Origin: Candidatus Roslinia caecavium
Lineage (GTDB): Bacteria; Bacillota; Clostridia; Monoglobales; Monoglobaceae
Direction: 5' to 3'
NCBI GenBank assembly: GCA_904419955.1
Contig: CAJFTO010000021.1
Location: 1 to 47,958 of the forward strand
Length of the DNA: 47,958 nt
Both the position numbers and the translations under genes were made by a program. This document shows positions 8,746 through 16,905 of this stretch, piece after piece; the first letter of the stretch is position 1, and each line of letters opens with the position of its first letter. The notes below the pieces were generated by a model. That model was not told the origin of the DNA. It did not search any database and worked only from the letters and a program-made list of their open reading frames with translations.

Positions 8746-8774
8746 ACCGAGCGATTTTACCAAAGCCGCTCGGT
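8746..8774. terminator. Bidirectional terminator after the AraC regulator
   Basis: An 8-bp stem, ACCGAGCG/CGCTCGGT, is flanked by T runs on both strands (TTTTT on minus, TTT on plus). It lies 18 bp past the stop of the minus-strand AraC-type gene. Confidence 0.8.
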
Positions 8775-8792
8775 TTTAAACCATCTTAAGTT

Positions 8793-9635
8793 TTATATCT
8801 TATACTTTCTTCTGTATTCCATGGGCGCAAGCCCCGTCTTCTCCTTCACCAACCGCGAAAGATAGGTCGTATCCGAATACTGAAAGCTCTCGGCTATAGC
8901 CTTAAGCGGAACGTCGCTTTCACGCAGCATTTTTAACACGCCCTCCATCCTAAGCGCGTCGATATACATTTTACACGATATCCCGTACTCCTTTTTGAAC
9001 TCCCTGCGAAAGTATCCCTCGCTGACGCTGATAAGCCCCGCCAGCTCCGAAACTTTTATCCGCCTATGCCGGTAAAATCTCTCTATATACATCATTACCC
9101 TGCTGAAATCGATCTTGCTTCTGCTTCCGGGTATTCTCACGTCCGCTTCGGATATGTGAAAAACGATCCCGAGGATCCTCCCCGCGCAGCCTATCCTGTC
9201 GAACACCTGAGCGTGGGTCTCCGGCTCGCCTATAGACGCCGCCCGGCCGAACAGTTTATCAAGCTCCCCGGCGTACTCGCCCGCATGGATCGCGGACGAC
9301 TCTTGAACAAAGTTGAAATACGACGTTCCGCTCGCCTCGCTGTCAAATCGAAGTATATAAAATTCGGCCTTCGTATCCTTTTCAATATATATCTCCCTGT
9401 ATTCGTTGGCGGGAGTGCAGAAAAGCATATCCTTATCCGCAAAATATTTCCCTTTCTCGGTCGAAATATTAAGCCGTCCGCTTTTCACATAGAACAGCTC
9501 GTTCGAGTTCATCAAAGGACTCGTCCGCCAGCCGCTTTCCTCGACGTATTTCTTACAATACACCACGCTCAAATTCGCGAATCTAAGACTTTCCATAAAT
9601 ATATTCTTTTTATTTTGCTCGTCTATGTCTTTCAT
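8793..9635 (-). CDS. AraC-family transcriptional regulator
   Basis: The protein has 280 residues. The N-terminal half (about 20-150) resembles a cupin-type sensor domain with SNELFYVKSGRLNI. The C-terminal 100 residues carry the double helix-turn-helix of the family: IKVSELAGLISVSEGYFRR for the first and LKAIAESFQYSDTTYLSRL for the second, ending in PMEYRRKY. It lies directly upstream of the GH28-like unit on the same strand, behind a terminator, so it may control that unit in response to a sugar; this is inferred from position. ATG 9635 is preceded by AGAGGTGAG. Confidence 0.88.
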   Translation of the reverse strand: MKDIDEQNKKNIFMESLRFANLSVVYCKKYVEESGWRTSPLMNSNELFYVKSGRLNISTEKGKYFADKDMLFCTPANEYREIYIEKDTKAEFYILRFDSEASGTSYFNFVQESSAIHAGEYAGELDKLFGRAASIGEPETHAQVFDRIGCAGRILGIVFHISEADVRIPGSRSKIDFSRVMMYIERFYRHRRIKVSELAGLISVSEGYFRREFKKEYGISCKMYIDALRMEGVLKMLRESDVPLKAIAESFQYSDTTYLSRLVKEKTGLAPMEYRRKYKI

Positions 9636-9760
9636 AATCCCGCTCTCACCTCTTTTAATATCGTTTTCCTCGCGCCACTATACGGCTATAACTTTACGAA
9701 CGACCCGGCCAAAAACGGCCGCGCCTTACGCTTCGTTATCATAAACCCGCTCGGGGCGTC

Positions 9761-10582
9761 TTACTCGCCCAAAAGTCTAAGGGCGTTCTTATAGTAAATA
9801 TTGTCGAGCGTCTCGTTATCGAACCCGAAACCGTCGATAAACTCCTTGGTCGCTCCGGCCGACTGCCAGGGCATGTCTGTCCCGAACAGTATCTTATCCG
9901 AGCCGTGTTCCTCGACCAGCCCTGCAAACAGATCCGGATCTATAAATCCTCCGACGTAGCAGGCGTCGAACATTATCGGCGAACCTTTGAGGTATTTGTA
10001 CACGTCCTCCCAAAGCCGCCAGCCGCCCATATGCGCCGCTATTATATTATCCCCGCCGATCTTGTCGAGCAGTCCGGCGAGCGCCTGAGGCGAGCAGTGG
10101 ACCGGGGGCGGCATACCTATATCCGCTCCCGCGTGGATCATAACTTTAAGACCCAGCTCCTCCGCCTTTTTAAGCAGTCTTACCGACTCGGGCGAATCTA
10201 TAAAGGTCTCCTGATACTCGGGGTGAAGTTTTATCCCTCTAAGCCCCAACCCGGCTATCTCCTCGAGCGTCTCCTCCCAGTTCTCCTGCATAGGGTGCAG
10301 GCTTCCGAACGAATATATCTTCCTGCCGTTTATCTCGGTATTGTTTATCTTGGCCGCGAACTTATTTATACTCGCCGACTGCTTGACCGTAGTCGCTATC
10401 GGCATGACCACCGACGCGGTAACGTCGTACTTCTCCATACTCTCGACAAGCCCGCTAAGAGTTCCGTCCGAGACGGGCGGGTATTCTCTATGCTGTATCT
10501 TTATTATGTTATTCTCTAATATCTCTAACGTTCTTCCCGCGATCTTGTCAGGGAAAACATGGGTGTGAAAATCTATCAACAT
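9761..10582 (-). CDS. Amidohydrolase-family metal-dependent hydrolase
   Basis: The protein has 273 residues and a TIM-barrel amidohydrolase_2 pattern: MLIDFHTHVFPD at the start (metal-binding HxH), MIHAGADIG, IIAAHMGGW and FGTDMPW with the catalytic Asp near the end. Relatives include ACMSD-type decarboxylases and lactone or amide hydrolases; the substrate is not evident. I chose ATG 10582, preceded by GGAGATGAACAGAAA, because it starts at the conserved motif. An in-frame GTG at 10621, with GGAAGGA upstream, would add 13 residues and is a real alternative. It is the last gene of a minus-strand run with the C_GCAxxG_C_C and MATE genes. The 125 bp to the AraC gene hold no clear terminator. Confidence 0.82.
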   Translation of the reverse strand: MLIDFHTHVFPDKIAGRTLEILENNIIKIQHREYPPVSDGTLSGLVESMEKYDVTASVVMPIATTVKQSASINKFAAKINNTEINGRKIYSFGSLHPMQENWEETLEEIAGLGLRGIKLHPEYQETFIDSPESVRLLKKAEELGLKVMIHAGADIGMPPPVHCSPQALAGLLDKIGGDNIIAAHMGGWRLWEDVYKYLKGSPIMFDACYVGGFIDPDLFAGLVEEHGSDKILFGTDMPWQSAGATKEFIDGFGFDNETLDNIYYKNALRLLGE

Positions 10583-10628
10583 TTTCTGTTCATCTCCGTT
10601 CATGTTACTGAATTTCTCCACAGCGCTT

Positions 10629-11174
10629 TTATCCTTCCTGCGCCGGGTCGCCGTCCCTTTCTCTTAAAGCGATATACTCGGCCAGTATCTCGGCCGCGTC
10701 GCCGATCAGCTCCGGACAAGGTCGTTTTTTATAGTACTCCTCCGTCCGCTCCGTGGGCGTCGGGTCGCTCGACCCGCTTCCGGGGCCTTTAGTCAGCAGC
10801 TCGCGGCAGACGATCGAACCGTTCTTCTCCCTAAACCTGCCCGCCAGTTCCTGGATCAGCGCGTAGTGACGCTTCTTGGCTTCAAAGTCCTTGGGGTCGC
10901 CGTAGCCGAACTTATATCCGGCTATCATAAACATTCCGGAAACCGCGCCGCAAACCTCGCGCAGTCTGCCCATCCCGCCGCCGAACGACGACGCTATCCT
11001 GACCGCCGCGGCAGGATCGAGCCCGACCTCCTCGGCGAAGGTCATAACGATCGACTGCGAACAATTATACCCCTGCTTAAACAGCTCCATCGCCCGGCGC
11101 CGCTTTTCTTTCTTTATTCTCTCTATCTCGCCCTCTTGGACGCGATCTATATTATTGGCTTGCATATTTTCCAC
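10629..11174 (-). CDS. C_GCAxxG_C_C family protein
   Basis: The protein has 181 residues. It shows the family signature: NCSQS, then SSFGGGMGRLREVCGAVSGMF with the conserved Cys and G-A-x-x-G spacing, and a later C-R-E-L-L and C-P-E-L. The family is thought to bind a redox cofactor or metal through these cysteines; the exact function is unknown. The start is GTG 11174 (AAGGAAG upstream) or ATG 11165. With the GTG, the gene overlaps the end of the MATE gene by 23 nt, which implies translational coupling. Confidence 0.85.
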   Translation of the reverse strand: MENMQANNIDRVQEGEIERIKKEKRRRAMELFKQGYNCSQSIVMTFAEEVGLDPAAAVRIASSFGGGMGRLREVCGAVSGMFMIAGYKFGYGDPKDFEAKKRHYALIQELAGRFREKNGSIVCRELLTKGPGSGSSDPTPTERTEEYYKKRPCPELIGDAAEILAEYIALRERDGDPAQEG

Positions 11175-12540
11175 TTTTCTTCCTTTCGGCTATATTGTCA
11201 AACGCTCGTATCTCCGTATTCAAATGTTTTAAATTATGTAAGAGCATAGGGACCTCGTACGCGAGCATCGCTATCCAGCCTATTCCGCAGCTGAGCGCTA
11301 TACCTTTTATCCCAAACATGGGCGCGAGTATATACGACGCTATCACCCTCGTCGCGATCTGCAAAGCGGTGGACATCAGCGTGACCTTCATAAGCCCCAT
11401 TCCCCTGAAATAGCCCTGCAAACCGTTTGTGACGGCCGGCATCGTATAGATAAACGCTATTATATGTATGTACGAAAGCCCCATATCTATCGCCGCCTGC
11501 CCGCTGGTATCGGCGAACAACCTCATCGCCGGCGTAGCGAATATATACAGCGCCGCTCCTATGATTATACCGTATATGAACTCGAACAGCATCCCCCATC
11601 TCAGCGCCGACTTCTCGCGCTTGGGGATCGCGGCTCCTCTATTTTGCGCGATCACCGCGGACATCGCGTGCGCTATGCTCTGCTGTGGCGTAAAGGCGAA
11701 ATCGTCTAAGCGGTTCACCGCGTTGAACGCGACTATCGCGTCGACTCCGAGCGGATTCACCGCGCCCTGTATCAAGAGCTTGCCGAAATACAGGCAGGTC
11801 TGCTGCATCGCGCTCGCCCAGCTGTAGCTCACGGTCTTGATAAGGAGTATTTTATCGACTATCCATTCTCTCCGCTTAAGGCTGAGCAGAGGTATCTTTA
11901 TCCTCACGTACGCTATGCACAAAAGCCCCGAAACGGCCTGCGCTATCGTCGTGGCGACCGCCGCGCCCAGCGCTCCCGTATTAAATCCCGCCACAAACAG
12001 CAGATCGAGCGCGACGTTTACTACCGCGGCGACGACCAAAAAGATTGTCGGGGTCTTCGCGTCGCCGATCGCCCTGAGCGCGGACGCGTATATGTTGTAT
12101 ATAAACGTAAATATCAGCCCGGCGTAGACTACGTACAAGTAGCCCGCGGACAGCGGTATGACTTCCTCGGGCGTTTGGAGCGCTCTTAGGATAGGTTTGG
12201 TGAATACTATCAGCAAGACCGCCAATACTACCGTAAATACCAGCCCCCCTATAAACGATGTCGAAAGCTCCCTCTTAAAAGCCCGAAGATCGTTGGCTCC
12301 ATAAAACTCGCCGAGCAGGATCGACGCGCCGAGACATATCCCGACTATAAAAAATATCACGATATTCATTATCGGGCTGGCCGTAGCCGCCGCGGCGAGG
12401 TCGTTCGAACCGGCGAACCGTTCTATTATTATCGAGTCGGCCGCGTTATACGAAAGCTGAAACAGGTTCCCGAGTATCGTCGGCGCCGCAAACCCTATTA
12501 TATGCTTAGGCACGCTCCCGCGCGTTAAATTAGTCTCCAT
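11152..12540 (-). CDS. MATE-family multidrug/metabolite exporter
   Basis: The protein has 462 residues and about 12 hydrophobic segments. The N-terminus has GSVPKHIIGFAAPTILGNLFQ and YNAADSIIIERFAG, typical of MatE proteins; the second half repeats the fold. It is a probable Na+- or H+-driven antiporter in the cytoplasmic membrane with unknown substrate. The region before ATG 12540 contains a tandem AGTAGGAA, the second copy of which acts as or lies beside the ribosome binding site. It sits 32 bp behind the GH43 gene and overlaps the next gene, so GH43-MATE-C_GCAxxG_C_C-amidohydrolase may be one operon. Confidence 0.9.
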   Translation of the reverse strand: METNLTRGSVPKHIIGFAAPTILGNLFQLSYNAADSIIIERFAGSNDLAAAATASPIMNIVIFFIVGICLGASILLGEFYGANDLRAFKRELSTSFIGGLVFTVVLAVLLIVFTKPILRALQTPEEVIPLSAGYLYVVYAGLIFTFIYNIYASALRAIGDAKTPTIFLVVAAVVNVALDLLFVAGFNTGALGAAVATTIAQAVSGLLCIAYVRIKIPLLSLKRREWIVDKILLIKTVSYSWASAMQQTCLYFGKLLIQGAVNPLGVDAIVAFNAVNRLDDFAFTPQQSIAHAMSAVIAQNRGAAIPKREKSALRWGMLFEFIYGIIIGAALYIFATPAMRLFADTSGQAAIDMGLSYIHIIAFIYTMPAVTNGLQGYFRGMGLMKVTLMSTALQIATRVIASYILAPMFGIKGIALSCGIGWIAMLAYEVPMLLHNLKHLNTEIRAFDNIAERKKSGKYASQ

Positions 12541-12572
12541 CTTCCTACTTCCTACTCACTAATCCCTAACTC

Positions 12573-14111
12573 CTACGTTGTTGTAAAATCGGCGTACGCC
12601 CCTTCGCATTCCTCCGAATTGCAGACCGCGTACACGCCGGTCGTCGTTCCGGTATGGCGTTTTCTGTCGCCCGGCACCCCCTCGTCCGACAGGAATCTGC
12701 AATCTTCCACTACGGCGGCGGTCTTCCATTCGTCTCCGTCGAAGCCGTAGCTAAACCGCCTCGTCTGTCCGTCCGCGTCTACCCTTAGATATATTTCGAC
12801 TTTCGGTATCCTTACCGGCTCGCCTGCGTTTTCCTCGCCGGAGCCTCTATTTAAGACGACTTTTAAACATTTTTCGCCGTTTTCGACGCATACGCTGAAT
12901 CTGATATACGTGGCGGTCGAGTAGTAGCAGGTAAGCCCCGCGTGACAGTTCTCGCCGGCCGGTTCAAACTCCATCTTTACCGACGCGGAATACTTTAGTT
13001 CGGGTTCACGGTGGGTCAGAATATTCTTGGTCTCGATCTTATACAACTCGCCCTTCGCCGGATATATTCTGAGCCAGCCCGGCCGTTCGCTTAAAGATAT
13101 GCGGCTGTAGTCGGGGTTACGGACGAACTGCCAGTCGAGGCCTATCTCTTCGCCCAAACCTTTTAGTATATTTGAAGTATCAGTCTCGGGCGCGGAAAAT
13201 TCCTCAAGCGCGGGCGCGGTCTGTTCAAGGCTCGGACCCTTGCCGCCGTTTATCAAAAACCAGCCGTCCTCCGTCCACGTAACCGGGTCGAGCGCGGTCT
13301 CGCGTCCGAGCGTGGTATAATTCCCGCCGTTTCGGCGGCTGCAAAGATAGACGCACCACCAGTCGCCGTTCTGGGTCTCGACCAGCTTGCCGTGTCCGCA
13401 TCTTTGCAAGAGCGCGTCCGGATCGGTCTGACGCATTACCGGGTTATACGGGCAGGGCTCGTACTCTCCGAACAATTCTCTCGAGCGGGCGACGTTTATA
13501 CCGTGGCCGTAGCCGGTGCCGCCCTCGGCGACGATCGCGTAGTACCAGCCGCCGCGCTTTAATATATGCGGCCCCTCGGCGCAGCGCTCGCCCGTTCCGC
13601 CCCAGATGACGCGCGGACCTTCGACGACCTTGGTACACTCGTCGTTTAGTCTGTAACCGGTCGCGGCCTTGGCGGTTATCATATAATGCGTTCCGTCGTC
13701 GTCCACAAAATGCGACGGGTCTATCGCGTCCGCCTCCAGGTATACCGGCTTTGAATACGGTCCTTCCGGGCGGTCGGACTTGACCATCATCTGTTTTCTC
13801 GCGGGCTTCTCCCAGTCGTTGAGCCTGAGCGTCGCGAATATGTAAAACGTTCCGTTATAGTACGAAATATCCGGCGCCCATATCCCGCGCGAATCCTCGA
13901 GTTCGGACAGATCCAGCCATGACGGATCGGTCACCGCATGGCCTATCGTCTCCCAGTGGATAAGATCCCTGGAGTGGGATATAGGTATCGCGGGGAAATA
14001 TTGAAAGGTAGAGTTTACCATATAGTAATCCTCTCCGACTCTTATTATCGAAGGGTCGGGGTAAAACCCCCGCCTTATCGGGTTGCTGTATTTTGTCAAC
14101 GGTTGTTCCAT
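12573..14111 (-). CDS. Cytoplasmic GH43-family glycosidase (beta-xylosidase/arabinosidase type)
   Basis: The protein has 512 residues and no signal peptide. A five-bladed propeller occupies about 1-300 and a C-terminal concanavalin-like sandwich about 310-512, as in GH43 beta-xylosidases. The expected catalytic residues are present: Asp19 (YPDPS, general base), Asp131 (AIDPSHF, pKa modulator) and Glu179 (CAEGPH, general acid). It probably releases xylose or arabinose from imported oligosaccharides. ATG 14111 has GGAGG 5 nt upstream. First gene of the minus-strand run that continues with the MATE exporter. Confidence 0.9.
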   Translation of the reverse strand: MEQPLTKYSNPIRRGFYPDPSIIRVGEDYYMVNSTFQYFPAIPISHSRDLIHWETIGHAVTDPSWLDLSELEDSRGIWAPDISYYNGTFYIFATLRLNDWEKPARKQMMVKSDRPEGPYSKPVYLEADAIDPSHFVDDDGTHYMITAKAATGYRLNDECTKVVEGPRVIWGGTGERCAEGPHILKRGGWYYAIVAEGGTGYGHGINVARSRELFGEYEPCPYNPVMRQTDPDALLQRCGHGKLVETQNGDWWCVYLCSRRNGGNYTTLGRETALDPVTWTEDGWFLINGGKGPSLEQTAPALEEFSAPETDTSNILKGLGEEIGLDWQFVRNPDYSRISLSERPGWLRIYPAKGELYKIETKNILTHREPELKYSASVKMEFEPAGENCHAGLTCYYSTATYIRFSVCVENGEKCLKVVLNRGSGEENAGEPVRIPKVEIYLRVDADGQTRRFSYGFDGDEWKTAAVVEDCRFLSDEGVPGDRKRHTGTTTGVYAVCNSEECEGAYADFTTT

Positions 14112-14290
14112 AACTACCTCCGGTCTGATGTAAATATAATTTCTTCAAATATAGACAGCTTAGCGCTTATATCTGAAAATTTCAAGGCATACAGATAGTT
14201 ATTTTAACAGAAATTTTGTAATAATTGACTTTTTTGGTTTTTAACGCGGATATATGACAGAAAATACGGCTCAATCGCGGATGTTCAAAT

Positions 14291-14327
14291 ATAAAAACAG
14301 CCGGATCTTTCACTTAAATCCGGCTGT
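14291..14327 (-). terminator. Terminator of the ribonuclease J gene
   Basis: A 10-bp stem, ACAGCCGGAT/ATCCGGCTGT, is followed on the minus strand by TTTTATATTT. It lies 18 bp past the rnj stop and separates it from the GH43 run. The 233-bp gap between the genes holds nothing else recognisable. Confidence 0.85.
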
Positions 14328-14344
14328 ATTGGTTTTTCATTCTT

Positions 14345-16093
14345 TTAGATCTCCATGATTATCGGCAGAATCATCGGACGGCGTTTTGTCTTGGCGTACA
14401 GATAATTGCCTACCTCGTTCTTGATCTTAGATTTCAGAGTGGTCCAGTCGAGCGTATGATCGGCGAGACATTCCTCTACCGTAAACTCCGCGTGTTTTCT
14501 TATCTCCTCCATCAGATCCTCGGATTCGCGTACGTATACGAAACCTCTTGAGATAATGTCGGGTCCCGATACGCATACTCCGTTTTCGCGCTCTATTGTG
14601 AGTACGACTATGATGATACCGTCCTCGGCAAGGTGTTTTCTGTCGCGCAGGACTATGTTGCCTACGTCTCCTACTCCAAGACCGTCTACCAGCACTTTCC
14701 CGGCGGGAACCGTGCCCACTATATTCGCTTCGTCCGGCGTGATCTCTATCACCTTTCCTATTTCGGTTACGAATATGTTCTTAGGAGCCATTCCCGTCTG
14801 TATCGCCAGCTCCCTGTGCTTAGCAAGATGTCTGTACTCGCCGTGGACCGGTATGAAAAACTTCGGCTTGGTGAGCGCGAGTATCATCTTAAGCTCTTCC
14901 TGGCAGGCGTGCCCCGAAACGTGTATGTCCGCCTGTTTCTCATAAATAACGTCGGCGCCGCTCTTCATCAGCTCGTTTACCACGTTAGCCACCGATTTCT
15001 CGTTGCCGGGTATGGGGTTAGCTGAGATTATGATCATATCGTTAGGTTCGACGTTTATCTTCTTATGCGACGAAAACGCCATTCTTGTCAGCGCGGCCAT
15101 GGACTCGCCCTGGCTTCCGGTGGTGATGATGACCAATCGCTCTTTGGGGTATCTGTGTATCTCGTCCAGCCCTATGAGCGTGTTTTTGGGAACGTCCATA
15201 TACTCGAGCTCGATCGCCGCCTCCAGCACGTTCTCCATACTGCGTCCGGAGACCGCCACCTTGCGGTTATGTCTGACGGCCGCGTCTATTATCTGCTGTA
15301 CGCGGTGAACGTTGGACGCGAAGGTCGCGACTATTATCCTCTGCCGGTTCTGCTGAGCTTTCTCGAACAAGTTCTCAAACGTGTGTCCGATCGACTTCTC
15401 GCTTAAGGTTATCCCCGGCCGGTCGGCGTTGGTGCTGTCCGACATCAGCGCCAGCACGCCTTCGTTTCCAAGCTCGCCGAACCTCGCGAGGTTTATCATC
15501 TCGCCGTCTATCGGCGTAGAGTCTATCTTGAAATCCCCGGTATGGAGTATCGTTCCTATCGGGGTGTGGAAAGCTATAGCCACCGCGTCGGCGATAGAGT
15601 GGTTGGTATGGATAAACTCGATCTTAAATTCGCCGAGCATTATCATATCCCCGGCGTTGATCGTAATCAGCGAGGATTTATTCAGTATCCCATGCTCCTT
15701 CAGCTTGTTCTTAAGGATGCCCAGAGTCAGCCGCGTTCCGTATACCGGGACGTTGAACTCCTTGAGCACGTATGGGATCGCGCCTATGTGATCCTCGTGA
15801 CCGTGCGTCAGCACTATGCCGCGTATCCTGTCCGATATTTTGTGAAGATAGGTTATATCGGGGATAACGATGTCTATACCCAGCATATCGTCGTCCGGAA
15901 ACGCCATCCCGCAGTCGAGCAGAACCGCGTCGTCCTCGTATTCTATGACCGTCAGGTTTTTGCCTATCTCGTTGAGTCCTCCGAGCGGTATTATACGCAC
16001 CGGAGCGTCGGCTATAGGCTGCCTTACTCTTCCTTTGCTCTTTTGTTTGCCTTGATTACTGTGTTTAAATGTCTTTGCAGATCTTCTTTTCAA
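14345..16093 (-). CDS. rnj: Ribonuclease J
   Basis: The protein has 582 residues. It is a metallo-beta-lactamase/beta-CASP nuclease with 5'-3' exo- and endonuclease activity in mRNA turnover and rRNA maturation. Visible motifs are RIIPLGGLNEIGKN, THGHEDHIGAIPY (metal site), LHTGDFKID, DSTNA and the beta-CASP motif SGHACQEEL, followed by the usual C-terminal domain. The basic N-terminal extension of about 30 residues is normal for the family. I choose TTG 16093, which has AGGAGG 5-10 nt upstream. The longer open frame to 16144 lacks a ribosome binding site. Confidence 0.93.
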   Translation of the reverse strand: MKRRSAKTFKHSNQGKQKSKGRVRQPIADAPVRIIPLGGLNEIGKNLTVIEYEDDAVLLDCGMAFPDDDMLGIDIVIPDITYLHKISDRIRGIVLTHGHEDHIGAIPYVLKEFNVPVYGTRLTLGILKNKLKEHGILNKSSLITINAGDMIMLGEFKIEFIHTNHSIADAVAIAFHTPIGTILHTGDFKIDSTPIDGEMINLARFGELGNEGVLALMSDSTNADRPGITLSEKSIGHTFENLFEKAQQNRQRIIVATFASNVHRVQQIIDAAVRHNRKVAVSGRSMENVLEAAIELEYMDVPKNTLIGLDEIHRYPKERLVIITTGSQGESMAALTRMAFSSHKKINVEPNDMIIISANPIPGNEKSVANVVNELMKSGADVIYEKQADIHVSGHACQEELKMILALTKPKFFIPVHGEYRHLAKHRELAIQTGMAPKNIFVTEIGKVIEITPDEANIVGTVPAGKVLVDGLGVGDVGNIVLRDRKHLAEDGIIIVVLTIERENGVCVSGPDIISRGFVYVRESEDLMEEIRKHAEFTVEECLADHTLDWTTLKSKIKNEVGNYLYAKTKRRPMILPIIMEI

Positions 16094-16742
16094 AACTATC
16101 CTCCTACTTAAAGAGCGCAGACAACATAAACATACGCGCAACAAAATAAAGGGTTTTCATGAACGCAACCCTGAAATTCATGCCGGGATCAAACGTCGCT
16201 CCGGATCTCCCAAAGCTCTCAAAAAAGCCCCCGTTTTAAGTCGCTGTACTTGGATATATCATTCTTACGTCCAATCTCCGCCGCCTACTTTCCGTTTCCG
16301 TCTCTTCTTCCGTCTCTTCCGCGCGGCGGTCTCGATCCCAAGTCTGCCTCTTCTCGAACGCTTCGGCAGTTAAAACGAATATAAAACCGTCTTTTCTCAG
16401 AAATATAATATACCCTTTCAGCTATTCTGTCCGGCGGTTTAAAACCGGCTCTCAGTCCTTATTGAGTTTAATCGCGCCAAGCTTCCGCCGCGCGTTCCGC
16501 CATAACCGAAACTCCGAACGTCTCGGGCGAACGCGCCCCAAAACTCTGTCCGCAAATGTTGTCAATCCGCTCGTAATTATATTTTCAATATACTCCAAAC
16601 CCGGCTCTCTCTTCCCGCTTCGCCTTTAAAACGCTCGGCTCCAAAACGCTGATACGCCGCCGTTTGAATATATATCTATACAAATTGTATAAAGCTATAA
16701 AAAGCTAATCCGTTCTCTTGGTCGATGTTCGACCGTCAAATC
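16094..16742 (-). promoter_or_regulatory. Long untranslated leader of ribonuclease J mRNA
   Basis: From the strong promoter at 16749-16777 to the rnj start there are about 650 nt without a long open frame. The leader contains purine-rich repeats of GGAAGAGACGGAA type and several short inverted repeats, but no known riboswitch or intrinsic terminator that I can recognise. A leader this long ahead of an RNase gene suggests post-transcriptional or autogenous control, as known for RNase E mRNA. That is an inference. Confidence 0.5.
16104..16160 (-). CDS. Possible leader peptide upstream of ribonuclease J
   Basis: An 18-codon frame begins at ATG 16160 (MKTLYFVARMFMLSALFK) and its TAG stop (16104-16106) lies inside the TAGGAGG Shine-Dalgarno of rnj. 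An in-frame ATG at 16181 would make it 25 codons. Upstream signals are weak (AGGG about 8 nt before the ATG), so chance is possible. If translated, termination there would couple to rnj initiation. Confidence 0.25.
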   Translation of the reverse strand: MKTLYFVARMFMLSALFK

Positions 16743-16748
16743 AGAGAC

Positions 16749-16777
16749 ATTATACCACAAAGGTTTTCCTATTGCAA
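16749..16777 (-). promoter_or_regulatory. Promoter for the ribonuclease J transcript
   Basis: TTGCAA and TATAAT on the minus strand are separated by 17 bp, and GTGG precedes the -10 box. No other minus-strand gene lies between it and rnj, so it fixes a leader of about 650 nt. Confidence 0.75.
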
Positions 16778-16858
16778 GTACTTTATCAGACAAACTGCAA
16801 GGAATCCGTTTAAGTCCGCAAAAACGTCGTATGGAGCGCTACTATAAAACGACCGCAT
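16769..16858 (-). CDS. Possible 29-residue small protein
   Basis: ATG 16858 is preceded by GGGAGG with 5-6 nt spacing, better than many real genes here, and the frame runs 29 codons to TAG at 16769. The product starts MRSFYSSAPYDVFADLN and has a hydrophobic C-terminal half. It lies 48 bp after the phosphohexomutase-like gene and its end overlaps the rnj promoter. No homologue is recognised, so it is only a candidate. Confidence 0.22.
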   Translation of the reverse strand: MRSFYSSAPYDVFADLNGFLAVCLIKYLQ

Positions 16859-16905
16859 ATGAACCTCCCGCAAATAGGTCGGCTTTTCGGGCGCCGCGGC
16901 GATAG

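Noticed and set aside
16145..16745. RNase P RNA, tmRNA or 6S RNA in the ribonuclease J leader
   Set aside because: None of their conserved sequence blocks is recognisable on either strand.
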